Assembly: GCA_905147135.1 (NCBI GenBank)
Contig: LR990067.1
Span: 10,850,001 to 10,914,000, forward strand
Length of the DNA stretch: 64,000 nt
Origin: Blastobasis lacticolella
Taxonomy: Eukaryota; Arthropoda; Insecta; Lepidoptera; Blastobasidae
Direction: 5' to 3'
The stretch's first letter is position 1. Each line of letters begins with the position of its first letter. This document shows positions 40,145-49,947 of the stretch, in pieces. The notes under the pieces were generated by a model that was given only the letters and a program-made list of their open reading frames with translations, was not told where the DNA came from and ran no database searches. The position numbers were made by a program, and so were the translations under genes.

Positions 40145-40305
40145 GAAAAAATCGCATGGAAACCTGCACATTAAGAAGACTGATGAATCAACCATGATCC
40201 GAGGCCAGGTTCCCCTGTAAACAGGGTCACGGAGGTCAGATGGTAGTCGCTCTACTGTAATTACCTGAACTGCCAATTTCTTGATAATTGACGCCAACAT
40301 AATTT
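40145..40305 (+). repeat. SINE-A 3' half
   Basis: GGAAACCTGCACATTAAG, CAGGTTCCCCTGTAAACAGG, GTCACGGAGGTCAGATGG, AATTGACGCCAACATAAT. Confidence 0.65.
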
Positions 40306-40334
40306 TTTTTTAAATTGAAGAGAAGTAGGGCATA

Positions 40335-40445
40335 GAAAGAAAGAAAGAAAGAAAGAAAGAAAATATTTATTACAAAGGACGCCACGACATAATAATTTAC
40401 ATTTAACACAAAAAAAAATAGTACATAAAACACGGAGACAATTAT
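40335..40445 (+). repeat. Repeat L with (GAAA)n
   Basis: About six GAAA units, then ATATTTATTACAAAGGACGC, CATAATAATTTACATTTAAC. Confidence 0.65.
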
Positions 40446-40499
40446 AGGGTTCCCAGTGGCATTTATCGTGGGCATCCAGCGTAAATGGACCCTCCTCAG

Positions 40500-40930
40500 C
40501 ATAATGTTGTGGCCGCTTGCCGCGAACCACAACGCTGGTTACCACACCACACAACCACCCACCAACCACCGTGTGTGGTTCGTGGTCGGTGGCAACCACA
40601 TAGCGGGGCATCCCGTTCGAATTGGAGCCGCCCGACTGGGGAAGTACCTCCACTTTACAGAATACCGCAGCTATACAATACTCTTTTAAATAATATTGTG
40701 TTTCTGCCGGTTAGTAAGGTCTCCAGTGTTCCATGGGGTGGGGATTTGGGGAACCGTGGCTTTGGCAGTGGTGGGGTATTTGCCTTTTTGCTGCCAGAGC
40801 AACGTGTTATACAGATGGGCAACGCACTGGCGATACTATTGGTGTTGCTAATGTCTATAGTCAGTGGTGACCACTTTCCATCAGGTGGCCCACTTGCCTG
40901 TTTGCCTACCGTATGACATAAAAAAAAAAC
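40500..40930 (+). repeat. Retroposon family E with extended head
   Basis: GAACCACAACGCTGGTTACC and GTGTGGTTCGTGGTCGG precede GAATTGGAGCCGCCCGACTG. The remainder follows the 36975 copy and ends in an A-run at about 40920-40929. A 143-codon frame across it is an accident of composition. Confidence 0.7.
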
Positions 40931-41289
40931 TGTAAACAGAGAAGTCCGTACGATTAACAACTTCTTCTTCTTCTTCAACTTACGAGTCGTAAGTAATAAA
41001 ACACTCGTAGATATTTTGTATGTCAATTGCTAGACAAACAGACAAACGAGTCACCAGATGGAAATGGCCACGCCGCTTATGGACAATAGCATTACCAGGG
41101 TAATCAATAATACGTAGCCCACACATAAAATCAAAGGCCACGTTGCTCTGCCAGCTAATAGGCAAATGCTGTCCCCTCCACTGCCACAGTCAATATTCTG
41201 GAGACACTGAAGACCTTACTCACCGGCAGCTAATTTTATAGCTAAAATACATTACTGTTAGCTGCAGTATACTATCAGATGGAGGCTTT

Positions 41290-41720
41290 TTATTCTACAC
41301 AGCGACAAACGAGTAGGCTACCCGCCTGATGGTAAGCGGTATCTGTCGCCCATTACATCTACGATTAATGTATTTAGGTTACAGACAACTAAAATGCAGA
41401 ACCGCTGGTTCGTTGTCACTGTAAGGACTTGTCCCGTTGTGTCGTTGTCTTTTTGCTGCCAGAGTAACGTGTTATAGAGGTGGGCAACGCATTGGCGATA
41501 GTCTCGGTGTTGCTAATGTCTATAGGCAGTGGTGACCACTTTCCATCAGGTGGCCCGCTTGCCTGTTTGCCTATCGTATGACATAAAAAAAAAGGACTAA
41601 GATAAAATGCCTCATGCCTGTAATGCGCTTTCTACCATATCCTTCAAACCGGAACACAAGCAAATATTGTTGCTTGGCGGTAGAAATAGATAAGGCGATG
41701 GTACTCACCCAGTTCGTCAA
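41290..41720 (-). repeat. Retroposon family F, reverse, with a family E piece inside
   Basis: 41290-41440 and 41600-41720 are reverse family F (CGCCTGATGGTAAGCGG, CAAATATTGTTGCTTGGCGG). 41445-41595 is a plus-oriented family E 3' end with an A-run (GCCAGAGTAACGTGTTATAG to GACATAAAAAAAAAGG). Confidence 0.65.
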
Positions 41721-42165
41721 ACACCCACACGTCATTTATAAACTTTTTTAACAGATCCTTCGACTCCTACAATTTCTCTGTGCGACCGAAGTTCACTAAA
41801 GTATGTCTCCGTTGCTTAAAAAAATATAACTCGAAATACAAACGCATACAAAATATTACTGAGTTTTCGCAAGCCATTGCTGAGGGACCCGACATCGCAA
41901 GTTTTCACCATAACTACTACTAAGTTTTAACGAATGGATAGATCGTTTAGAATTGAGCTTCTTATTTGAGAAGTTCGCCGGTGATTGTGTGGATATTTCA
42001 ATATTTTAATTTTATTAAATATTTAGGATATTTCAGTAGTAAAAACGTTGATATTTTGAATCTCATCCGCAACCGAACAGTCCGCAACATTTCGCATTGC
42101 GATTTTGAAACATCGTACTTTTAATATTTGTTGTATGTTAATACATTTAAAAAATTGGCGTTCTG
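41720..42165. other. No gene recognised
   Basis: AT-rich, no repeat match. Confidence 0.4.
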
Positions 42166-42265
42166 CAACTTGTCTGCCAAGCGTGGAGATTATGGCAATA
42201 ACCTCCCCTTTCGTGGGACAGGCCCTAAGTTCTGCAGTGGACGATATGGGCTGTGATGATGATTT
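42165..42265 (+). repeat. SINE-B 3' half
   Basis: TGTCTGCCAAGCGTGGAGAT, TATGGCAATAACCTCCCC, GGGCTGTGATGATGATTT. Confidence 0.65.
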
Positions 42266-42590
42266 AAAAAATTAGGGGACATTAGTAGGTAGACACGAAT
42301 ACTTAATAATTATAGAAATTTATTAAAATAAGACCTCGCCTGCTTTAAATTTATATTACACTAGTGTTTGCACTTTATACACCTATTTATTTACACCATT
42401 CGACTTGTTTCTAACTTTTCTAAAGTTTTTTAATAGAATCATCATCTCATCATCTTGGCGTTATGTTTCGGTTGCGCCCCCAAGCGACACGCGAGGGTCC
42501 AGGGTCCGCCCTGACTGTGATCCAGGATTTGGCCGATCAGATAATTATAGTTTAGCGACTGCCATCTGACCACCATGACCCTGCTACCAG

Positions 42591-42625
42591 GGGAACCTGA
42601 CTAGATTGGATCTAGTCAGGTTCCC
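42591..42625. repeat. Fold-back inside SINE-A (16-bp perfect arms)
   Basis: GGGAACCTGACTAGAT (42591-42606), loop TGG, then ATCTAGTCAGGTTCCC (42610-42625). In other SINE-A copies GATTGGATCATGG continues into GTTACACATTCAG. Confidence 0.9.
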
Positions 42626-42674
42626 TAGTGTAGGTAGGTTTCATCGCGATGTTTTCCCTCACCGTAAGAGCATA

Positions 42675-43930
42675 GTCTGGCCAAAAATACTGTTACAATT
42701 AAAAATAAACAAAATATTACATTTGAATTTGGAATCTGTCATTTTTATATGATTTTTCATTGTCTTTTCTTATTTTGGCGCCAATATATTGCATAATATT
42801 TTGCGTTATTAAAATGGAGTGGGGAACCGAATCGCTGTGATTGCATTACATAAAGTAAGTATGGAGCGAAATGCAATTTTTAAAACTCTCCATACGCTTG
42901 GTATTAATCAAATGTTTGTGTACCGGGCTATTAATAGGTACAATGAGACCTCTGTTTGTGACAGAAAAAGATCTGGCCGTCCACGTAGTGTTCGTAAAAA
43001 AAGGTGGTCAAAGCAGTAAGGGAAAGAATTCGATTAAATCCTGTCCGAAAGCAAAAGATTTTATCTCGGGAGATGAAGATAGCACCTAGAACCATGTCGC
43101 GTATTTTAAAAGATGACTTAGGACTTACTGAGAGACGTACTGGTCATTTCTTAACTAAAAATTTAAAAAAGAATAGGGTGGTAAAATCGAAACAACTACT
43201 GAAGCGGTACGCAAAGGGAAGTTACAGAAAAATTTTGTTTACGGATGAGAAATTTTTTACAATTGAGCAACATTTTAACAAACAAAATGACCGTATTTAT
43301 GATCAAAGCTCTAAGAAAGCTTCCCAATTAGTCGACAGAGTGCAACGTGGGTATTATCCGACTTCAGTGATGGTTTGGTGGGGTGTTAGCTATGAAGGAG
43401 TGACTGAGCCATAGTTTTGTGAAACAGGTATCAAAACATCGTCACAAGTGTATCAAGATACCATTCTTGAGAAGGTAGTTAGGCCCCTTAACAACACCAT
43501 GTTCAATAACTAAGAAGCCTTCCAGCAAGACTCGGCGCCGGGTCACAAAGCTTGGTTCACGCAGTCTTGGTTGGAATCGAACGTTTCTGACTTCATCAGA
43601 GTCGAAGACTGGCCGTCGTCTAGTCCCGATCTTAATCCGCTGGATTATGATTCATGGTCAGTTTTAGAGAGAACAGCTTGCTCTAAACGCCATGATAATT
43701 TGGAGTCCCTAAAACAATCCATACGATTGGCAGTGAAGAATTTTCCCATGGAAAGAGTGCGTGCTTCTATTGATAACTGGCCTCAACGTTTAAAGGACTG
43801 TATTGCAGCCGATGGAGACCACTTCGAATAAGCTTTTTATATTTTAATAAAAAACACGTTGTAAAGGTAATAAATGTTATATGCAAAAGAAAAATATATT
43901 TTTTCTTTATTACAATATTTATGGCAAGAC
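42675..43930 (+). mobile_element. Mariner-like element, DD37D (maT) type, defective
   Basis: About 1,256 bp bounded by TA at 42673-42674 and 43931-43932. The ends GTCTGGCCAAAAATACTGTT and, reverse complemented, GTCTTGCCATAAATATTGTA are imperfect terminal inverted repeats that continue for about 35 bp. It carries one transposase relic. TA target and TIR structure are those of Tc1/mariner elements. Confidence 0.9.
42814..43831 (+). pseudogene. Mariner-like transposase (DD37D), disrupted
   Basis: The transposase would bind the TIRs and cut and paste the element. Visible parts: an N-terminal helix-turn-helix region (IFKTLHTLGINQ, VYRAINRYNET), the linker KRSGRPRS, and the catalytic aspartates in FTDEKFF (codon at 43244), QQDSAPGH (43529) and SPDLNPLDY (43643). 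There are 37 residues between the second and third aspartates, which is the DD37D (maT) spacing. The first frame from the ATG stops after eight codons; the frame changes near 42819 and again near 43004. In the last frame a TAG at 43412 and a TAA at 43511 lie between the first and second aspartates. The true stop is at 43829-43831. It cannot make an active enzyme. Confidence 0.9.
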
Positions 43931-43989
43931 TAAGTATATAACTCAGAAAAGAGTCAAGAATACATTTTGAATTTAATACTACGGCCGCT

Positions 43990-44180
43990 TTTGTTCATTT
44001 AATATACGCTCTACAAAAGCTCTGAGTCCGTGCTTTATTATAAGCTCAGACGGGGAACAACATGCATGGGTTCTGATTCTGAGTGTATAACCTATATGTA
44101 GTGATTTTACATGTTCCTAAGCTTTGCGAGTAAATAAAAAGACAAGATGACAGACTGAAAAAGTCGGATAAATCCCGACC
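43990..44180. other. No gene recognised
   Basis: AT-rich sequence between the mariner host SINE and a family H tail. Confidence 0.35.
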
Positions 44181-44480
44181 AAGTTTACATATACTTCAAT
44201 ATGTTCTAAACTACTGAACTAATTTTGATTAAACAAAGCTAAGATCCACATAGCCGTGTGGTGTCCGGCAGAGTAGAATAGCACCAACCCCTTACACTCG
44301 TGCGTGTCCTACAAGGCGACTAATGTTTTCTAAGGCACAAGGCTTTCCAATAGAGAGAACCGCATCTTAATAAGTCGATCTGTTCGGGTGCTACGATGCC
44401 ACAGATACATAGAGCCACACAGGCACAGATACACACTCAAACTTAAAGCACCCTTCTTTATTCGTCGGAGGCCAAAAAGA
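44180..44480 (+). repeat. LINE-like tail family H split by a SINE-B head
   Basis: ACCAAGTTTACATATACTTC and TTTGATTAAACAAAGCTAAG (family H) are followed by GCCGTGTGGTGTCCGGCAGA to GACTAATGTTTTC (44253-44332, SINE-B); family H resumes at CTTTCCAATAGAGAGAACCG. Confidence 0.65.
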
Positions 44481-44569
44481 ATGGTATGTTTTAGCGACAG
44501 TTACCTTACTATCAGGTGGGCTGTCTGCTTATTTGTCACTACTACTACCACTAGTATTTTTTTTTTTAA

Positions 44570-44650
44570 ATAGCCAGCCAGGCATTTGACCGCCACCTCA
44601 CCTGGTGGTAAGTGACGATACGGCCGAAGATGAAGCATACCAGCGGCCTT
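44570..44650 (+). repeat. Repeat family G
   Basis: AGCCAGGCATTTGACCGCC, CACCTGGTGGTAAGTGACG, CGGCCGAAGATGAAGC. Confidence 0.6.
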
Positions 44651-44674
44651 AGCCAAGAGGTTGCGTTAATCTAC

Positions 44675-44885
44675 AATCGTTTGTGGTAGAAAAAATGTAT
44701 GGGATTTGACATAAGCTAAAGTTATCTGACATAAGCTGTTTGTGGTAGAAATTCTTGGTCCATAGACAATTGACGTACTTTCGGTGTACAAAGGCGGCGG
44801 ATTGGTGGATGATCCTACACAATCAGAGTCAATGTAGTTGGTAGAAATAGTCGAACTTCGAGCTGTCAAATTTCTACCATACACG
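44675..44885. repeat. Possible MITE (GGTAGAAA ends)
   Basis: GTTTGTGGTAGAAA occurs at about 44679 and 44738, and TGGTAGAAAT at 44839-44848 pairs with ATTTCTACCA at 44870-44879. The outer boundary is unclear. Confidence 0.4.
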
Positions 44886-44954
44886 CATCACGCAAGCGGA
44901 GCTGTCAAAGATGGCTAGACAGCTGTTATAGTAGTACTTACTAGTTATAGTTTA

Positions 44955-45170
44955 CTAGTGTACCCGGCGCGACTTCGTTCGCGTGACGTTCTATTCTACA
45001 TACACCTACTTTACCCCTATCTACTCTTTTTTTTCTTACTTATAAATTTTCATCTTGCATTACTCTATCTATTGTTGAAGACTGCATTAAAATCCGTTGC
45101 GTAGCTTAGAAGATCTAAGCGTACATAGATACATAGGGACAGACAGCGGGAAGTGACTTTGTTTTATACT
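44955..45170 (+). repeat. Repeat J
   Basis: ACCCGGCGCGACTTCGTTCG, CGTGACGTTCTATTC, TTACTCTATCTATTGTTGAA, AAATCCGTTGCGTAGC. Confidence 0.6.
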
Positions 45171-45174
45171 ATAG

Positions 45175-45440
45175 GTCATCTCGGCGTTAATGTCCCGGTT
45201 GTGATATCGCGTACGAGGGTACGGGGTCTGCCTTGACCATGATCCAGAATTTGGCAGATCAGGTAATTACAGTGGAGCGACAGCCATTTGACCTCCGTGA
45301 TCCTGCTACCAAGGGAACCTGACCAGATTGGATCACGGTTACACATTCAGTCGCCTGAAAGTGCAGGTTTCATCACGATGTATTCGCTCACCGTAACAGC
45401 ATTTGCTTATACTCTGTATGGATAAAAAAACATCCAACCT
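45175..45440 (-). repeat. SINE-A 3' two thirds
   Basis: TCATCTCGGCGTTAATGTCC, CCATGATCCAGAATTTGGCA, GATTGGATCACGGTTACAC, CACGATGTATTCGCTCACCG. Confidence 0.7.
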
Positions 45441-45807
45441 CCAAAAGTAGGTCGACTAATTCCCGATACTGTATAAAAATTCATTCCTCACTTCGTTTGA
45501 AATCCTCCATCCAAAAGCTACCTAGTCAAATTTTGAAAGAGCGAATATGTGTTATACTTTTTATTAAAGCTGTCTATTCAGCCTGTTTGTAGTGCTGTGC
45601 AAGTGTGTAGGAATGCTACATTTTCATGAATGCCCTCCATCTGGTATTTAGTGCTACGCCGTCGAGTGCTAGGCTTTAGGGATGGGGTGGTATCGATATC
45701 GATGTTTCGGTTTATGTCAAGTATTATGTCCACTGGGACTGACGCCGAGATGATGATGACTACGACTAAGACCCGTAATGACATATAATATTTGTCGCAA
45801 GTGGTAT

Positions 45808-46010
45808 AGTTGATTAACTTGCCGGTCACCCACGCAGAGGTCCCGGGTTCGATTCCTGGCTGAGCAGAAATTGAAATGATGGATTTGAATTCCTGTTACG
45901 GGTCTGGGTGTAGTATACACAATTAGTATGTATTTAAAAAAGTATAGTTTATCATTTATGTAACGCCCATAACACAAGCTTTGGGGTTAGATGCCGCTGT
46001 GTGAATTTCT
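45808..46010 (+). repeat. SINE-C copy
   Basis: GTATAGTTGATTAACTTGCC (changed head), GGTCCCGGGTTCGATTCCTG, TGTTACGGGTCTGGGTGTAG, TTAGATGCCGCTGTGTGAAT. Confidence 0.65.
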
Positions 46011-46249
46011 CCAAAAAGTAGTGTTACTATGCGTTCTTACAGTGCCTGTCTGCTAAATGAATACACTGCCTTCAATAATATTTCAGTACCATTGATCAAT
46101 TTCACTTTTGATTAATGCTTAGTGCCGATCGCCACTCAAGTGGAACCTTGTGCGTTTGCGCAACTGTGTGTCCTCCTCATGGGCGTAGTGAGCTACGGGC
46201 ATGGGAGAGGAGAGGGGGAGGGGGGTGCAGCTGTATTTTGGGGAGGCAT

Positions 46250-46345
46250 ATTAAGATCATCATCATCATTGTCGTCCTTGCGCTGATCCTGGCCTCTGCC
46301 AGAGTTCACTACCCTACTCATCTTCGGCATCCTCGCGTCGTAAGC
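46250..46345 (-). mobile_element. 5'-truncated LINE end
   Basis: Reverse strand: GACGCGAGGATGCCGAAGAT-like text, AGGCCAGGATCAGCGCAAGG and (GAT)n. Same protein end as 22062-22428 (DARMPKMS.., QDQRKDD). Confidence 0.7.
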
Positions 46346-46499
46346 CAAGGCATATTTAGTTATTTTGTCAATAATAAATGCAGCATAATTTTTTTTATTG
46401 GGTCTTTCCTTATCTGTGAAATTGGCATTTTCGCAAGTATACTCGTACATTGGCTAGTTGACCAAGGTCTTCCGTTGTAGTCCCGGAGGCTGATAGAAC

Positions 46500-47400
46500 A
46501 GTTTAGGGCCCCGTAATTATTTATCTACACTCATAGCGTAATGTTCCTATTACATATTCGAAAACAGTTTTTTGACACCAGCCTAAAAAAATTTAAAAAA
46601 ATTATTTTCGGTGCAGCATTTCCCATACTATTTTCATTACAGCTGTATCGAAAAGTAACTTTTTAATCATTATGCAACACTATTATTTTTAAATTTTTTG
46701 TCGGGCGGGACACGGCGAAATATACCTAGATGTCTTTAACAAATTCAAAATTTAAATTTTCCTTTTTATATTTCTGTGTAATTATTTTCCCGCTACACAG
46801 AATTTATTTTCCAATCGTCGTAATTTGTTTGTGAATGTTTTTCTTGTTTGAAGCAAATAAATAGATAAATGTGAATCTAGTGAAGTGAATTTCCCGCCGC
46901 TTGATATCCTCGACGCGTAGATACAACAGAACTGACTCGCAGCTTATTTCCAGCAAAGTTGAGAAAATTATAGGTACGACATTTTAACATAAAAATATGA
47001 GTGTAGATAAAGTAGTGTATGTAACTGCATATAATTAGTTGACAGTTTATATGACAGTTGCATAAACTACTATTATTATATATATTTTTTCCGAAAAAAG
47101 GCCGACTCGAGCAGGGTAGAGATCCATGATAAGGTATTTTCGGGATACTTTTATACTCATCTGATTAAAGAATTAAGGTAACTGGTGTATATAAATTCGT
47201 TTAAATTGATATACGCTAGTATGCTTAACCTATCAAAACCTAGGACCCTTCCATATTGAGTTATCATAAACAATAGATTTTCTAATGTTATAAATTTCTT
47301 GGGGCTCGAAGGGTTATCAATGTAATCATGTTTGACATTTCTAAGAAACATAAAAATCTGGTTATACAGTTTCCGCTATTTTCATAATACAAAACGCCAA
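46500..47400. other. No gene recognised
   Basis: AT-rich. 47340-47410 shares a 50-bp repeat with 7860-7915. No coding motif. Confidence 0.4.
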
Positions 47401-47409
47401 TTTCATTTT

Positions 47410-47700
47410 TTTATGCTACGCAGAGACAAAAGAGCAGAAGCCCACATGATGTTAAGCGGTAACTATCGCCCAATAACCTCTACGATTCATGCATTTAGGT
47501 TGAAACCGCAGGTGCGTTGTCACTATGAGGAAGGACTAAGATGAAATGCCTCATGGCTGTAATTGCGCTGGCTACCTCATCTTTTAAAACGGAAAAAACA
47601 ACGCAAGCATTGTTGCTTGACGGCAGAAATAGATAAGGCAGTGGTACTCACCCAGGCGGTCTACTCAGGCTTGACAGAATCCAGTGACCACATCATAAAT
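47410..47700 (-). repeat. Retroposon family F, reverse
   Basis: GCTACGCAGAGACAAAAGAGC, GGTAACTATCGCCCAATAACC, AACGCAAGCATTGTTGCTTG, GCAGTGGTACTCACCCAGG. SINE-A inserted at its edge (target duplication at 47686-47697). Confidence 0.65.
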
Positions 47701-48071
47701 AAAAAAAATAAAAAAATCATCTTGGCGTTAATGTCCCGGTTGCGCTCTCATGAGGGCCCGGGGTCCGCCGTGACCATGATCCAGGATTTGGCAGACCAGG
47801 TAATTACAGTGGAGCGACTGCCATCTGACCTCCATGACCCTGCTACCAGGGGAACCTGACCAGATTGGATCATGGTTACACATCCAGTCGCCTGAATGTG
47901 CAGGTTTCATCACGATGTTTTCTCTCACCGTAAGAGCATCGGTTAGTATTCAACTAGTGTACATAACTCAGAAAACAGTCATTGGTACATGGCCGGAGCG
48001 AGATTCGAACCCGGGACTTCTCGCTTACAAGTCGGATACTCTAACCGCTCGGCTACCGACGCGACGACGGA
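47698..48071 (-). repeat. SINE-A, complete, with 12-bp target duplication
   Basis: GACCACATCATA at 47686-47697 and 48072-48083. In sense orientation it ends ACGCCAAGATGAT then a T-rich tail, so the tail can vary from GAT repeats. Head CGTCGGTAGCCGAGCGG in reverse at 48040-48060. Confidence 0.9.
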
Positions 48072-48449
48072 GACCACATCATAGTAAGGCTAAAAATTAA
48101 TATGCCAAAATATGGAATTCGCTAAATTGATACCCTTCCCTGAATCGATAAATGCATCGTTACTACCCCATCACTACTCTAATATTGGGCTGAATGGCAA
48201 AAGTTTCCGTATTTGTAGATTTTTCAGCAGCACTTTTTTATTTATTTTACAGGTGAGGGGTTGCCACTTTTAAAAAATATAAGTAGGTAATATTTTTTTC
48301 AGCGTTCTCCTTCACGTAAGTAGGTACCAAAGAGGTTTTTATACCAGGAAATAGTAAATTTATGGTAGTTACCTAAGCTGGAATATTTTTGTTTTATATT
48401 GAAAAAGTTTTTTTTTTGTAATTGTAGGGTATTTTTAAAGATGTCTCGT

Positions 48450-48690
48450 CGCGACAAGTTGTGACCAAAATGCTGGCCATTATTTACCACAGCGTTAGAG
48501 CATTGCCATTCAACGTGGCAATGCCGCCAGCATTTTGGACACCTTGCCTAGTGGCTGGTTTATAAGATTAGTTTCCTTTTAATTAAATTTTTTTATAGTT
48601 TTGTTAATTATTTTTAGTTTTAGATTAACCTAGTTTTAGTTAGTTAAGTTTAGTATAAAATTTGTATAGTTGTTAATAAAAAAATTGTGG
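48450..48690 (+). pseudogene. LINE 3' end
   Basis: A frame with HSVRALPFNVAMPP-type noise covers the true motif AIQRGNAASILDTLP-like text (here read from 48500 with CATTCAACGTGGCAATGCCG). An AT-rich 3' UTR follows and ends TTAATAAAAAAATTG, which has a poly(A) signal-like AATAAA. Related to 39240-39355. Confidence 0.45.
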
Positions 48691-48914
48691 GGTAAGAATG
48701 ATATGTACAATGCAGGAGCATAAGTGTATGACCACCATAAGGATCATATTCCTTTGCACCACTGTGCAGTTGTTACAAGGTTTTTATAGCATTCATGAAT
48801 TAATTTTGTATTTGTTATACAAGAAATACCCTGGGAGTAAAGACAAGTCCTTTGGGTATAAGGGACAGCTAATTCCCCATTCTTTTAGCAAACTGATTTT
48901 GCCTAAAGAGGCAC

Positions 48915-49105
48915 TGTTCAGACGACCAAACAGTGAAGATAAAGGTGATATAGTATGTAGTACCAACTATTGCCACTAGATGGCGCTGTTACAAATTTGT
49001 GTACTTTCTACATCGCGGTAGCAAGTTGTCGCATACAAATTATATATAGAATTTAGTTTTTGTAATAAATGATCTATTTTGAACCTTATTTAAATTGTTT
49101 TATTT
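48915..49105 (+). repeat. BEL/Pao 5' LTR
   Basis: Begins TGTTCAGACG and ends TTGTTTTATTT where it diverges from the 3' LTR. It contains TATATATA (49041-49048) and AATAAA (49064-49069), which could serve as promoter and polyadenylation signals. Confidence 0.9.
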
Positions 49106-49947
49106 TTGGGAAATTTTGGGGTTTGTTCATGGTCCTTCGAGAATACCGGTACTGGTGTTTGGATTTAGAAAAAAAAATAAGGATTTTTTTGTGGGGCGCC
49201 GACCAGGGGTGAAATACTGCCTATGGTGCTATAGTACTCTCCCCAAGAGTACCATCGTACGCCAGAAAGTTCACACGCTTCAGGTGTGAAAGAGACGGAG
49301 TAATACTTGAAGTTTGACAGCTATCATCGTCAAAGGTATACTAGCTGTCAGAGGGAAGTGACAGCTGCTGTCAGTGACTTGTCCAGTTCTACCAATTGTC
49401 AAAATCAAGTGACAGGTATAAACGTCAAAACATCACCAGCTGTCAAAGTCAAGTGACAGCTGTCAATAGCAAGTGACAGTTAGCTGTCAGTGCCAAGAAG
49501 TAAGCTGTTAATGTCAAGTGTTGACATACGTCAATGTCAAAGTAGCTGCTAATTGTCAACGTCAAGAAGTCATCTGTCAACGTCACTTTGAAGTCTAACA
49601 TCTGCCATCCGTCAAGGACAAGGAAGATTATTGGTTATCGAGAAACTTTGTGAGTGAAAGTGGTCAACAAATTGTGAGTAAAATTGAACTTTATTTACTA
49701 GGACAAATTAACTTAGAAAAATTTCGATTTGCAGTGTTTGTTTACATAGACTTAGTTAAAATTTTAAAGTAAATTGCATGGACTTAGAATAGTTTCGATA
49801 AAAGTGTTCAGACGGGGAACCTATGCCCGATTTTTGATCGATTTCTTAATTGTTAAACACTTGTAAAATTTTTGTAAATTCTTATATTTTGTAACTTAGA
49901 ATTTTTCTATCGGTTTTCTACTAGCTTCGCTTGTAATATCTGTAACC
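49106..49947 (+). other. BEL/Pao 5' untranslated leader, TGACAG-rich
   Basis: Within 49315-49579 I count five TGACAG and six CTGTCA hexamers plus many GTCAA words. The remaining 370 bases are AT-rich, with TAACCATG just before the gag start. No reading frame. Confidence 0.8.

Larger units (their letters stand above)
42440..43990 (-). repeat. SINE-A copy hosting the mariner-like element
   Basis: Left part 42440-42672 (ATCATCTTGGCGTTATG, GATCCAGGATTTGGCC, TTTTCCCTCACCGTAAGAGC) and right part from 43933 (TATATAACTCAGAAAAGAGTC). The host blocks resume in the right order on the other side of the transposon. Confidence 0.75.

Noticed and set aside
40261..40916. Overlapping 130- and 143-codon frames
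   Set aside because: Both run across a SINE-A piece, repeat L and family E and share no reading frame with other copies of those repeats.
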